A model generated the notes under the pieces. The model did no database searches, was not told where the DNA came from, and saw only the letters and a program-made list of their open reading frames with translations. 64,000 bases of DNA from JAUQQI01 sp042408785 (GTDB taxonomy: Bacteria; Chloroflexota; Dehalococcoidia; JAUQQI01), in contig JBHOQU010000039.1 of assembly GCA_042408785.1 (NCBI GenBank), forward strand, positions 50,851 to 114,850. The letters are read 5' to 3'. This document shows positions 1 to 8,665 of this stretch, in pieces (the first letter of the stretch is position 1; every line of letters begins with the position of its first letter). The position numbers were made by a program, and so were the translations under genes.

Positions 1-638
1 CCGTTGTAAAGCTCGACCCAGCGGCCGAACTCGTTAACGACCCCCTCGATCTGGGAGCTGGCCGCCCGACGCAGTTCGTTGAGCTTCCGGCGCGACCGTC
101 GGGACATGATGATAAGGTCGGGCTTCCCGGGCCGGATAAGGTCCAGCATCTCGTCAAGCTTGGCCAGGGTGAGGGTTGCGCCGTTGGTGCCCATCGTGAC
201 GGCCTGAGACCCGGTGCCGATGATGGTGCGCAGGCCGTCAAAGGCGTTCGGGTCGACGGTTGAGTCGCCGGTGATGGCGGTCTCCTCAAACTTGTGGGCG
301 ACGGCCTTGACCTTAAGCTCCAGAACGACCGCCTCGATATCCTGGATGTTGGAGCGGGTCTGCCGCAGGTAGTTGTCCACGTCGGCGTCGCCGCCCAGAA
401 TCTTAAGGGAGGTGGTCACCTGGGTGAAGGTTGGGGTATCCTCGGCCCAGGCGGCGCCGACGGCGTAGAAGGCGGCCGTTCCGGGGCCGGCCTCCCGGTT
501 GTAGGTTAAGGCGTTGCCCGAGACCTCGATAAAGGGCATCCGCTCGAGCAGGGGCGAGGCCTTCACCACCGTCTCGAAGACGCCCTTAACCAGCAGGTCG
601 TTGGAGAGCTTGGCAGCTTCGGCAAGGGTAAGGGCCAT
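1..638 (-). CDS. HK97-type phage major capsid-like protein, 3' end cut by window edge
   Basis: The minus strand reads from ATG at 638 without a stop to the window edge, about 212 residues. A strong AGGAGG lies just upstream. The N-terminus (MALTLAEAAKLSNDLL, then ERMPFIEVSGNALTYNRE) resembles the GP7-like group of HK97-fold major capsid proteins, in which this start leads into an N-arm and a conserved TYNRE-like strand. A coiled-coil scaffold-like gene lies directly upstream, the usual phage order. No portal or terminase gene lies upstream of that, so this may be a prophage fragment, a gene transfer agent part or a domesticated shell protein. The family call comes from memory of related sequences; the C-terminal half is not visible. 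Confidence 0.65.
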   Translation of the reverse strand, partial: MALTLAEAAKLSNDLLVKGVFETVVKASPLLERMPFIEVSGNALTYNREAGPGTAAFYAVGAAWAEDTPTFTQVTTSLKILGGDADVDNYLRQTRSNIQDIEAVVLELKVKAVAHKFEETAITGDSTVDPNAFDGLRTIIGTGSQAVTMGTNGATLTLAKLDEMLDLIRPGKPDLIIMSRRSRRKLNELRRAASSQIEGVVNEFGRWVELYN

Positions 639-652
639 TTATATCCTCCTTC

Positions 653-1012
653 TCAGAGTTGGCGGCCTTGAAGGCCGAGCCGGATCTTTTCGACGGCCGG
701 CAGCGCGTCGAGGTCGGGCTGGACCCGGCCCGGCGGGACCGGCGGAACCTGCCGGACGGCCTCCCGGCGGGCCTCTTCGGCCGCCTGCTTTCGGACCCGC
801 TCCACCAGGGTTCGGGCCTGCTCAAAGGCCCGGTCCAGGTCCTCGACCGAGTCGCCGCTTATGAGCTCGGCGGCCTCCGGAAGCAGACCCTGCAGGCGAA
901 CCCGGTAGGCCTCGACGGCCGCCCGGTACTGCCGGTCCAGGGCCTCGAGCCGGGCGGCCAGTTCGGCGTCCGGCCCGGTGGCTTCGGGTATCGGCTTTTG
1001 GCCTTCGTTCAC
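653..1012 (-). CDS. Capsid scaffolding-like coiled-coil protein
   Basis: A 119-residue protein. I chose GTG at 1012 because AAAGGAGG sits about 9 nt upstream; an ORF start at 1060 has no ribosome binding site. The centre is rich in Glu, Arg, Ala and Gln with heptad-like spacing (helical from about residue 15 to 85), followed by a Pro-rich linker (RQVPPVPPGR) and a short C-terminal motif, LPAVEKIRLGL. That architecture matches small scaffolding proteins encoded just before the major capsid gene, where the C-terminal helix docks on the coat protein. It ends 14 bp before the capsid start, so the two are probably co-transcribed. Function is inferred from position and shape; no enzyme motif is present. 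Confidence 0.5.
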   Translation of the reverse strand: MNEGQKPIPEATGPDAELAARLEALDRQYRAAVEAYRVRLQGLLPEAAELISGDSVEDLDRAFEQARTLVERVRKQAAEEARREAVRQVPPVPPGRVQPDLDALPAVEKIRLGLQGRQL

Positions 1013-1163
1013 CGGTAAAGCACCTCCTTTAGTGGTCTCACCCGATAGTGTTCGCCCCAACCCTTAAAAACTGCACAAATGTTCTAGTAAAATCTGGCGA
1101 GGGCTCCGGTCCCGGGCCGAAGGCCAATGCCAGGGTGCTTATTTAAAAATATGGTTTCGGTTC

Positions 1164-1192
1164 TTGACAAAACACGGGGCACTAATTATAAT
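1164..1192 (+). promoter_or_regulatory. Consensus sigma-70 promoter of the formate dehydrogenase operon
   Basis: TTGACA at 1164-1169 and TATAAT at 1187-1192 are separated by exactly 17 bp, a perfect match to the housekeeping consensus. Transcription should begin near 1199, giving a leader of about 50 nt before the fdnG ATG at 1250. Confidence 0.85.
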
Positions 1193-1249
1193 AAGCCAGC
1201 ATCAGGTGGCAGACTCAGCGAAAATCATATTCTCTCACGGGGGGGTTCC

Positions 1250-4200
1250 ATGGCGGTTACAATTTCCAGGCGGAATTTCCTCAAGCTGGGGGTGGCCGGG
1301 GCGGCGGCAACGGCCTTCGGCTTCGACCTTAAGCCCGTTGTCGCCCGCACCCGCGGCCTTAAGATCGACCGGACCACCGAGACCCGCAGCATCTGCCCCT
1401 ACTGTTCCGTAAGCTGTGGGGTTATCATTCACACCCTCGGGGACCGGGCCGGCAACGTAACGGGCACCACCGTGGTCCACGTCGAGGGCGACCCCGACAG
1501 CCCCATCAACCGGGGGACCCTCTGCCCCAAGGGGGCAACCTTAAAGCACAACATCGTAAACGAGCTCAGGCTTACCAAGGTCCTTTACCGGGCCCCGGGT
1601 AGCGACCGCTGGGAGGAAAAGTCCTGGGACTGGGCCATCGACCGGATCGCCCGGCTGATTAAAGAGACCCGGGACGCCAAGCTCATCGAGCGGGACCATC
1701 GGGGCCGGGTCGTCAACGCCCTTACGGCCATTGCCGTTATCGGCGGCTGCACCGACTCCAACGAGAACAACTACCTTATCCAGAAGGCCTTCCGGGCAGG
1801 CTTAAGCATCATCCCCGTCGAACAGCAGGCCCGGATATGACACGGCCCCACGGTGGCCAGTTTGGCCGCCACGTTCGGTCGGGGCGCCATGACCAACGGC
1901 TGGACCGACATCGCCAATGCCGACGTCATCCTGGCGATGGGCGGAAACCCGGCCGAGAACCACCCCTGCGGCTTCAAGTTCGTGATGGAGGCCAAGCGGA
2001 AGCGGAACGCCAAGCTGGTGGCGGTGGACATCCGCTTCCAGCGCACGGCGGCCGTTGCCGACCACTTCGTTCAGATCCGGGCCGGAACGGACATCGCCTT
2101 CCTGGGCGGCCTCATCAACTACGCCCTCACCAACAACCGCTACCACGAGGAGTACCTCCGGCTCCACACTAACGCCCCCTTCATCGTCCGGGAAGACTTC
2201 AAGTTTGACGAGGAGAACGGCGTTTTCTCCGGCTGGGACGAGGCCAGGGGCCAGTACGACCCCACCAGCTGGGACTACGAGTACGACGAGAACGGCTACG
2301 CCAGGGTCGACCTGACGATGCAGCACCCGCGGTCGGTCTTCCAGCTCCTTAAGAAGTTCTACTCCCGCTACACCCCGGAGCGGGTGGCCCAGATCTGCGG
2401 CTGCAGCGTCGACGACTTCCTCAAGGCGGCCGATATCATCACCTCCACCTACGCTCCCGACAGGGCCGGAACCATCATGTACGCCCTGGGCTGGACCCAC
2501 CACAGCTTCTCGGTCCAGCTTATCAAGGCGGCGGCCACCCTCCAGCTCATCCTCGGCAACGTGGGGCGGCCGGGCGGGGGCGTAAACGCCCTGCGGGGCC
2601 ACGCCAACATCCAGGGCGGGACCGACATGGGCATGGGCTACCACAACACCCCGGGCTACATCCCCATCCCCAAGGCCCCCCACCAGAGCCTCCAGCAGTT
2701 CCTGGAGGCCGTGACCCCCAAGGCCCTGCGGCCCAACTCCGTCAACTACTGGCAGAACATGCCCAAGTTCGTCGTAAGCCAGCTTAAGGCCTTCTACGGC
2801 GACGCCGCCACCAAGGAGAACGAGTTCGCCTACCACCTCCACCCCAAACTCCCCGAGGACCCGGCCACCGGCCGCCTGGAGAACTGGAGCTGGGCCTTCA
2901 TCTTCGACCACATGGCCCAGGGCCGGGTGGACGGCCTCATCAGCTTCGGGATGAACCCGGTTAACAACGGCCCCCACACCCGCAAGGTCATCTACGCCCT
3001 CTCCCAGCTCAAGTGGCTGGTGGTGGCCGAGAACTTCATGACCGAAACCGCCTACTTCTGGCGGCCCGACATCCTGGCCACCATCGGCAAGAAGCCTGAG
3101 GATGTCAAGACCGAGGTCTTCGTTCTGCCGGCGGCCAACTTCGCCGAAAAGTCCGGCTCCTTCACCAACTCGGCCCGCTGGGCCCAGTGGAAGTGGAAGG
3201 CCATCGACCCGCCGGGCGAGGCCAAGGCCGACCAGGAGATCGTGGGCCGCATCTTTATGAAGGTCCGGGAGCTCTACCAGAAAGAGGGGGGCCGCTTCCC
3301 CGACCCCGTCCTCAAGCTGGACTGGCCCTACACTAACCCCTACGCGCCCTCCGAAGAGGAGATTGCCCGGGAGATCAACGGCAAAGACCTCACCACCGGC
3401 AAACAGCTCCCCCTCTTCACCGCCCTTCGGGACGACGGCACCACCTCCTGCGGCAACTGGCTCTACTGCGGCTCCTGGACCGAAGAGGGCAACCTGATGG
3501 CCCGGCGGAACCTGGACGACCCCACCGGCCTGGGCTTCTTCCACAACTGGGCCTTCAACTGGCCGGCCAACCGCCGGATCCTGTACAACCGGGCCTCGGC
3601 CGACGCCCAGGGCCGGCCCTGGGACCCCTCCCGGCCCGGGATCGTCTGGGACGGCAAGCGCTGGGTCGGGGATGTGCCCGACTACCCGGCCACGGCCCCG
3701 CCGGAGCAGGGCTGGGGCGCCTTCATCATGATTCCCGAGGGCGTTGCCCGCCTCTTCGCCCCGAAGGGCGCATTTGTGGACGGCCCCTTCGCCGAGTTCT
3801 ACGAGCCCCTGGAGTCGCCGGTGCCCAACCTGCTGCACCCGAAGCGGAGCCAGAACCCGGTGGCGGTCGTCTTTAAGACCACCGAGTGGGACCGGCTGGG
3901 CCGGGCCGAGGAGTTCCCCATTGTGGCCACCACTTACCGCCTCACCGAGATGTTCCACTACTGGACCAAGAACAACCCGTACCTGGTCCAGCTCCAGCCG
4001 GAGTTCTTTATCGAGATGCCTTCGGAGCTGGCGGCCGAAAAGGGCATCAAAAACGGCGACATGGTGCGGGTCATCTCGGCCCGGGGCGAGGTTAAGGGCC
4101 GGGCCCTTATCACCAACCGGATCCGGCCCATGCGGGTGGGTGACCGGACGGTTTACCCCATCGGCATGCCCATCCATTGGGGCTTCATCGGCCTCGGCCG

Positions 4201-4303
4201 ACAGGAGGGCGGGGCGGCCAACATCCTGACGCCGACGGTGCTGGACCCCAACTCCTTCTGCCCCGAGTACAAGGGCTTCCTGGTCAGGGTCGAAAAGGCG
4301 TAA
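1250..4303 (+). CDS. fdnG: Formate dehydrogenase major subunit, selenocysteine-containing, Tat-exported
   Basis: Catalytic molybdopterin (bis-MGD) subunit that oxidises formate to CO2; 1017 residues if the in-frame TGA at 1838-1840 is read as selenocysteine (U197). The two halves (1250-1837 and 1841-4303) share one frame. The residues around the TGA, EQQARI-U-HGPTVASLAATFG, align with the active site of E. coli FdnG. A twin-arginine signal (SRRNFLKLG) starts at residue 6, placing the enzyme outside the membrane. C49, C52, C56 and C92 form the 4Fe-4S site. A bacterial SECIS hairpin follows the TGA. It is first in an operon with the beta and gamma subunits and the maturation factors fdhE and fdhD. 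An automatic annotation would split it in two. selA, selB and selC are not in the window. Confidence 0.95.
1838..1870 (+). promoter_or_regulatory. Bacterial SECIS element with selenocysteine UGA codon
   Basis: UGA at 1838-1840 is followed after 11 nt by a 7-bp stem: GGUGGCC (1852-1858) with GGCCGCC (1864-1870), including one U-G wobble. The loop is AGUUU (1859-1863). In E. coli fdhF the SECIS stem also begins 11 nt after the UGA. The element lies inside the coding frame, as bacterial SECIS elements do, and would recruit SelB. Confidence 0.8.
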
Positions 4304-4316
4304 GGGGGAGACTGCC

Positions 4317-5228
4317 ATGGCGTTCGAACCTACGGCGATAAAGGCGGTTTCGGCGTCGGTCACCCCGGCGCCGGGCATTAAAAACGTCCCGGAGGTAATC
4401 AAACTCATCGACGTCTCGTCCTGCATCGGGTGCAAGGCCTGCGAGGTGGCCTGCCAGGAGTGGAACGACCTGCCGGCCAACGTCAACCGCCCCTTCTTCG
4501 GCTCCTACCAGACCCTGCCCGACCTTGACTGGAACTTCTGGCAGCTCATCAAGTTCAACGAGGTCCAGCGGGACGGCCGGTTCATCTGGACCCTGACCAA
4601 GTACCAGTGCATGCACTGCGGCGACCCGGGGTGCCTGCGGGCCTGCCCGGCCCCCGGGGCCATCGTCCAGTATGCCAACGGCATCGTCGACTTCGTCCAG
4701 GAGAACTGCATCGGCTGCGGCTTCTGCATAACCGGCTGCCCCTTCGACGTGCCCAGGCTCAGCCCGTCCACCGGCAAGGTCTACAAGTGTACCCTCTGCT
4801 CCGACCGGGTAAGCGCCGGGCTTGAGCCGGCCTGCGTCAAGGCCTGCCCGACCAAGTGCCTGAGCTTCGGCACCAAGGACCAGATGCTGGCCCAGGCCAG
4901 CTACCGGGTGGAACAGCTTCGGGCCATCGGCTACGACAAGGCCGCGGTTTACAACCCGCCGGGGGTGGGCGGGACCCACGCCGTCTACGTCCTGCCCTAC
5001 GGGGATTCGCCCGAGATTTACGGCCTGCCCCGGAACCCGACCGTCTCCTTTGTGGACGTCTGGAAGGGCGGCCTCAGGTGGCTCGGCAACCTGGTAATCT
5101 TCGGGGGCATCCTCGGGGCCATCTTGCACTACCTGCGGTTTGGGCCCCGCCGGGTGCCCGCCGAAGAGGCGGCCCCGGCCGCCCCAGGCCCGCGGCCGAC
5201 CGAGCCCGTTCCGGGCGACAACGGCTAA
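4317..5228 (+). CDS. fdnH: Formate dehydrogenase iron-sulfur (beta) subunit
   Basis: A 303-residue electron-transfer subunit that passes electrons from the catalytic subunit to the cytochrome b subunit. Four ferredoxin-type cysteine clusters are visible: CIGCKACEVAC near residue 40, CMHCGDPGCLRACP near 100, CIGCGFCITGCP near 130 and CTLCSDR with CVKACP near 160-180. A single membrane helix (WLGNLVIFGGILGAILHYL) sits near residues 255-275, followed by a Pro/Ala-rich tail. It starts 13 bp after fdnG with a GGGGGAG site upstream. Domain order and length match the FdnH/HybA-type family. Confidence 0.94.
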   Translation: MAFEPTAIKAVSASVTPAPGIKNVPEVIKLIDVSSCIGCKACEVACQEWNDLPANVNRPFFGSYQTLPDLDWNFWQLIKFNEVQRDGRFIWTLTKYQCMHCGDPGCLRACPAPGAIVQYANGIVDFVQENCIGCGFCITGCPFDVPRLSPSTGKVYKCTLCSDRVSAGLEPACVKACPTKCLSFGTKDQMLAQASYRVEQLRAIGYDKAAVYNPPGVGGTHAVYVLPYGDSPEIYGLPRNPTVSFVDVWKGGLRWLGNLVIFGGILGAILHYLRFGPRRVPAEEAAPAAPGPRPTEPVPGDNG

Positions 5229-5252
5229 AACCTTCGAGCGGGAGGTCCGACA

Positions 5253-5912
5253 ATGGCTTTCCAGGAGCGCCGGCGGGTACTGGTGAGGCGCTACAGCCTT
5301 TTTGAGCGGATTGTCCACTGGGTCGTGGCCGTAACCTTCGTTTACCTAATGCTCAGCGGCCTTGCCCTATTCTGGCCGCCCTTCTTCTGGCTGACCCAGG
5401 TCCTCGGCGGCCCAACCCTCGTCCGGGTCGTCCATCCCATCGTCGGCATCGCCTTCATCGTGGCCCTGCTGGTGATGCTGGCCATGTGGGCAAAGGATAT
5501 GGTTTTGGACCGGCTCGACATCGAGTGGCTAAAGGCCGCCCCGAAATATGCCACCGGTCAGGAGGAGGGGGTCCCCGAGTCGGGCCGCTTTAACGCCGGC
5601 CAGAAGCTCCTCTTCTACCTGCAGGTTGTGGCCGGGATTTTGCTCTTGCTTTCCGGCATTGTCCTCTGGTTCCCCATGCAGTTTCCGGCCGGCCTCCGGC
5701 AGGCGAGCTTCATCGTCCACGACCTGTTCGCCATCGCCGCCATCGGGGCCCTCATTCTCCACATTTACATGGGCCTCTTCTACATCCGGGGCAGCCTCCA
5801 GGGCATGGTCGAAGGGGTGGTTTCCCGGGCCTGGGCCCGGGCCCACCACGGCCGCTGGTACCGGCAGGTGGAGGGCACTTCGGCGGTGATTACCGAAGAG
5901 GCCCATGATTAA
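5253..5912 (+). CDS. fdnI: Formate dehydrogenase cytochrome b556 (gamma) subunit
   Basis: A 219-residue integral membrane protein with four hydrophobic helices (about residues 20-45, 55-80, 120-145 and 150-180). It carries the haem b-ligating histidines of the FdnI family, including the one in RIVHWVVAVTF near the N-terminus, others in VRVVHPIVGIAF and FIVHDLF, and one in ALILHIYMG. It should anchor FdnGH to the membrane and reduce quinone. GGGAGGT precedes the ATG. Its stop overlaps the fdhE start by 8 bp, so the two are translationally coupled. Confidence 0.93.
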   Translation: MAFQERRRVLVRRYSLFERIVHWVVAVTFVYLMLSGLALFWPPFFWLTQVLGGPTLVRVVHPIVGIAFIVALLVMLAMWAKDMVLDRLDIEWLKAAPKYATGQEEGVPESGRFNAGQKLLFYLQVVAGILLLLSGIVLWFPMQFPAGLRQASFIVHDLFAIAAIGALILHIYMGLFYIRGSLQGMVEGVVSRAWARAHHGRWYRQVEGTSAVITEEAHD

Positions 5913-6795
5913 CCGGACCGCCCGGACGCCGGCCTTCACCTTCGAACGCCGGGTCGAGCGGGCCATCGAGCTGGCCGAAAGGCTCGACTACGCCCGCGAG
6001 GTGCTCGGCTTTTACCGGGAGGTGGCCGGGTTTCAGCTCCGCCTCTACGATGGCCTCAAGGCCAGGCTGGAGCCCGCCGACATTCCCTGGGGGGAAGGCC
6101 GGCCCATCCACCCCGGGCTGCTGGGCCGGCACCTGCCGGTTCTCCTGCCCGAGTTCCCCGGGCTGCTGGTTTTGGTCCGGCGGGTTGGACCCGAGCTGTT
6201 AACCCGGGCGGCCGACGAGCTCCTGACGGAGTTCAGCCCCGACGACTGGACGGTCCTCCTTGAGGAGTACTGGCAGGCGGCCACCGACCCGGGCCGGGAT
6301 GAACAGGCCGAGCCGGACGTGACCGGCTTTTTCCCCAAGGCCTTCCTGCAGCCCTACGCCGAATTTCTCGCGGCCCACTGCCCCTGGCTGCCCCCGGACG
6401 ACGAGGCCGAGTGGCGGGTGGCGGCCGGACGGGCCAGGTGTCCGGTCTGCGGGGCCCGGCCGCAGGTCTCGGTCCTCCGGCCCGAATCCCACGGGGCCCG
6501 CCGGTTCCTGCTCTGCTCCCTTTGCGGCTTCGAATGGCGGTACAAGCGGCTCTGCTGTCCCGCCTGCGGCGAGGAGGAGTTTAAAAAGCTAGCCTACCAT
6601 AAGCCGCCCGACTTCGAGCTGCCCCACGTCCGGGTGGAGGTCTGCGAAACCTGCAAAGGGTATATTAAAGGTGTGGACCTGACCGAATACGGCCTCGCCG
6701 TGCCCATTGTCGATGAGCTGGCGGCTTTGGCCCTGGATGTCTGGGCGGTGGAGCAGGGCTACCGCAAGGTCGAGTTAAACCTGGCCGGAATTTGA
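5905..6795 (+). CDS. fdhE: Formate dehydrogenase accessory protein FdhE
   Basis: A 296-residue cytosolic maturation factor needed for active respiratory formate dehydrogenase. The C-terminal third has the family's four Cys-X2-Cys pairs: CPVCGARP, CSLCGFEW, CPACGEEE and CETCKGY, a rubredoxin-like iron site. The N-terminal two thirds are helical and variable. Its ATG lies inside the end of fdnI. In E. coli FdhE binds the Tat-dependent catalytic subunit before export, which fits the twin-arginine fdnG in the same operon. Confidence 0.92.
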   Translation: MINRTARTPAFTFERRVERAIELAERLDYAREVLGFYREVAGFQLRLYDGLKARLEPADIPWGEGRPIHPGLLGRHLPVLLPEFPGLLVLVRRVGPELLTRAADELLTEFSPDDWTVLLEEYWQAATDPGRDEQAEPDVTGFFPKAFLQPYAEFLAAHCPWLPPDDEAEWRVAAGRARCPVCGARPQVSVLRPESHGARRFLLCSLCGFEWRYKRLCCPACGEEEFKKLAYHKPPDFELPHVRVEVCETCKGYIKGVDLTEYGLAVPIVDELAALALDVWAVEQGYRKVELNLAGI

Positions 6796-6808
6796 GGAGG
6801 TTTTGGGG

Positions 6809-7687
6809 ATGTCGGCGGCTGGGCGGCCCGGCCGCACCGTCTCGGCCCGAATAATCTGCGCCCGCAACGGCTCGGCCTACAGCCGGGTCGACGAGCTGGC
6901 CACCGAAGAGCCCCTGGAAGTCCGGGTCGCCTGCTTCCAGGACGGGGTGGAGGTCCGCCGGAGCATCGCCGTCACCATGCGGACCCCCGGCAACGACTTT
7001 GAGCTGGCGGCAGGCTTTCTCTACAGCGAGGGGGTAATCACCGGGCCTGAATCGATAGACCGCATCGCCTACTGCACCGATATCGAAGGCCCCCAGATGT
7101 ACAACGTCGTAACCGTCCACCTGCGGCCGGGGGTTCCGTTCGACCCCGAGCGGCTCAGCCGCAACGTTTACACCACCTCAAGCTGCGGCGTCTGCGGCAA
7201 GGCCTCCCTGGAGCTGGTCCGAACCGTCTGCCCCGGCCGGCCGGTGGGCAACCTTAAGCTCCGGCCGGAGCTGATCCTCAGCCTGCCAGGGGCCCTGGCC
7301 AGGGCCCAATCGGTCTTTGCCCGGACGGGCGGACTGCACGCCTCGGCCCTCTTCGACGCCGCCGGGAACCTCCTGCTGGCCCGGGAGGATGTGGGCCGCC
7401 ACAACGCCATGGACAAGCTTATCGGGTCCCTGCTGCTGGCCGGGAAACTTCCGGCCGCAAACACCATTGTCCTGGTGAGCGGCCGGGCCAGCTTCGAGCT
7501 GGTCCAGAAGGCCGTCATGGCCGGGATTCCGGTCCTGGCGGCGGTTGGGGCGCCCAGCAGCCTGGCCGTCGAGCTGGCCCGGGAGTTCGGCCTGACCCTG
7601 ATCGGCTTTCTGCGGGGCGACCGGTTTAACGTCTACGCCGGGGCCGAGCGGGTCCAGGGGCTGGGCGCGTTGGCCGGGACCCGGTAA
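6809..7687 (+). CDS. fdhD: Formate dehydrogenase sulfurtransferase FdhD
   Basis: A 292-residue protein that transfers sulfur from a cysteine desulfurase to the molybdenum cofactor of formate dehydrogenase, without which the enzyme is inactive. The catalytic pair is present in TSSCGVCGK (C126, C129), and other family motifs can be read (RTPGNDFELAAGFLYSEG; REDVGRHNAMDKLIG; VSGRASFELVQKA). I start it at ATG 6809, about 8 nt after GAGGAGG, rather than at an upstream TTG at 6803. It is the last gene of the fdn operon; tRNA-Ser follows 11 bp downstream. Confidence 0.95.
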   Translation: MSAAGRPGRTVSARIICARNGSAYSRVDELATEEPLEVRVACFQDGVEVRRSIAVTMRTPGNDFELAAGFLYSEGVITGPESIDRIAYCTDIEGPQMYNVVTVHLRPGVPFDPERLSRNVYTTSSCGVCGKASLELVRTVCPGRPVGNLKLRPELILSLPGALARAQSVFARTGGLHASALFDAAGNLLLAREDVGRHNAMDKLIGSLLLAGKLPAANTIVLVSGRASFELVQKAVMAGIPVLAAVGAPSSLAVELAREFGLTLIGFLRGDRFNVYAGAERVQGLGALAGTR

Positions 7688-7698
7688 AATAAATCGTT

Positions 7699-7788
7699 GG
7701 AGGGGTGGCCGAGCGGTTTAAGGCGGCCGTCTTGAAAACGGCTATGGGGTGCGGAGCCCCATCGTGGGTTCGAATCCCACCCCCTCCG
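7699..7788 (+). tRNA. tRNA-Ser (anticodon UGA)
   Basis: A 90-nt class II tRNA. Acceptor arms GGAGGGG (7699-7705) and CCCCTCC (7781-7787) pair fully, with G at 7788 as discriminator. The anticodon stem-loop GCCGT-CTTGAAA-ACGGC gives anticodon UGA, reading UCA. A long variable arm (GGGGTGCGGAGCCCC) and the T-loop GTTCGAATC are visible. CCA is not exactly encoded. TAAAAT at 7685-7690 could be a -10 element. The minus-strand endonuclease III frame runs into its 3' half. Confidence 0.95.
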
Positions 7789-8584
7789 CCCAGAACCTGC
7801 ACCCCGCCCGGACCGGGCAGACCCCGCACCGGGGCTCCCTGCGGCAGGCGGCCTTGCCGTGGGCGACGATAAGGGCGTGAAACTCCCCCAGGGCCGCCGG
7901 GTCCGGGCCGAGGGCGTCCTCCACTAGCCGCCGAATCCTTTCATACGGCTGGGGTTCCGCCAGAATCCCGTATCGTAAAAACAGCCGCCGGGCGTACGCG
8001 TCCACCGGGAAATATGGGCGGCCGGCGGCGTAAAGCAGGATGCTGTCGGCCGTTTCCGGCCCGATCCCCGGCACCGAAAGGAGCCAGGTCCGGAGGCTTT
8101 CCGGGTCCGCCCTGAGAAACGCCCCGAGGGAGCCGAAATCCCCCTTGAGGGCCGCAACGAAGGCTTTCAGCCGGCTGGCCTTCACCCGGGGATATCCGGC
8201 CGGGCGGATGAGCTCGGCCAGCCGGGCCGGGTCCACCTCGGCCAGCCTTTCGGGGTCCAGAAGCCCGGCCCCTTTAAGCCGGGCGATGGCCTTCTCAACG
8301 TTTACCCAGGCCGTCCCCTGGGTGAGAATCGCCCCGACGATGACCTCGAAGGGGGTCTCGGCCGGCCACCAGTGCTGGGGGCCGTAGTGGGCCAGCAGGT
8401 CGGCAAAGAGCCGACGAACCTTCGGCCCTACCCCTTCCGAATCGACTGGCTCAGCACCGACGAGCGGCTTACCAGCCAGCGTCCGTCCACTTTCTTGGCC
8501 TGGAGAACCCCCTTGCGAATAAGGTACCTGACCTGGACCCGGGTCAGGCCGAGGAGTCGGGCTGCCGTCGCGGTGGTTATCCAT
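7742..8584 (-). CDS. Endonuclease III-like DNA glycosylase (HhH-GPD, 4Fe-4S)
   Basis: Base-excision repair glycosylase. The homologous part begins near residue 52 (PKVRRLFADLLAHYGPQ). It contains the helix-hairpin-helix VPGIGPETADSILLYAAG, the catalytic Asp in PVDAYARR, and a C-terminal cluster CRREPRCGVCPVRAGC (Cys spacing 5-2-5 rather than the 6-2-5 of E. coli Nth). The Lys that makes Nth a lyase is Glu here, so I expect a monofunctional enzyme, as in some archaeal and thermophile relatives. The only ATG in frame is at 8584, which adds about 50 unrelated residues encoded across a helix-turn-helix gene in another frame; a non-ATG start near 8430 is possible. The last 16 residues lie antisense to tRNA-Ser. 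Confidence 0.82.
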   Translation of the reverse strand: MDNHRDGSPTPRPDPGPGQVPYSQGGSPGQESGRTLAGKPLVGAEPVDSEGVGPKVRRLFADLLAHYGPQHWWPAETPFEVIVGAILTQGTAWVNVEKAIARLKGAGLLDPERLAEVDPARLAELIRPAGYPRVKASRLKAFVAALKGDFGSLGAFLRADPESLRTWLLSVPGIGPETADSILLYAAGRPYFPVDAYARRLFLRYGILAEPQPYERIRRLVEDALGPDPAALGEFHALIVAHGKAACRREPRCGVCPVRAGCRFWAEGVGFEPTMGLRTP

Positions 8585-8601
8585 TCCTGCTCCTGGTCCA
8601 T
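8428..8601 (-). CDS. Small helix-turn-helix (excisionase/MerR-type) DNA-binding protein
   Basis: A 57-residue protein from ATG at 8601 to TAG at 8428-8430. The core, TTATAARLLGLTRVQVRYLI, followed by RKGVLQAKKVDGRWLVSRSSV, is the typical HTH_17 winged-helix layout (helix, turn, recognition helix, then a beta-wing with GRWLV). Such proteins act as excisionases or small transcription regulators. Its stop falls just where the endonuclease III homology begins in another frame, so the two may be co-translated or may once have been fused. No SD is obvious. The match to the fold is clear; the target is unknown. Confidence 0.7.
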   Translation of the reverse strand: MDQEQEWITTATAARLLGLTRVQVRYLIRKGVLQAKKVDGRWLVSRSSVLSQSIRKG

Positions 8602-8665
8602 CGCCCCGTGAGCCTCCGCCGACGTCTTTAAAACCGTGGGCCTGCCGCCTGAGACGGCCGGAAGT

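Noticed and set aside
1802..4486. 894-codon minus-strand ORF opposite fdnG
   Set aside because: Low-complexity Gly/Val/Leu/Pro composition, no ribosome site, and it mirrors a strongly supported gene. High-GC codon bias keeps the antisense frame open. The same reasoning rejects other long antisense ORFs such as 22306-23784, 24182-25696, 27297-28649 and 41857-43350.
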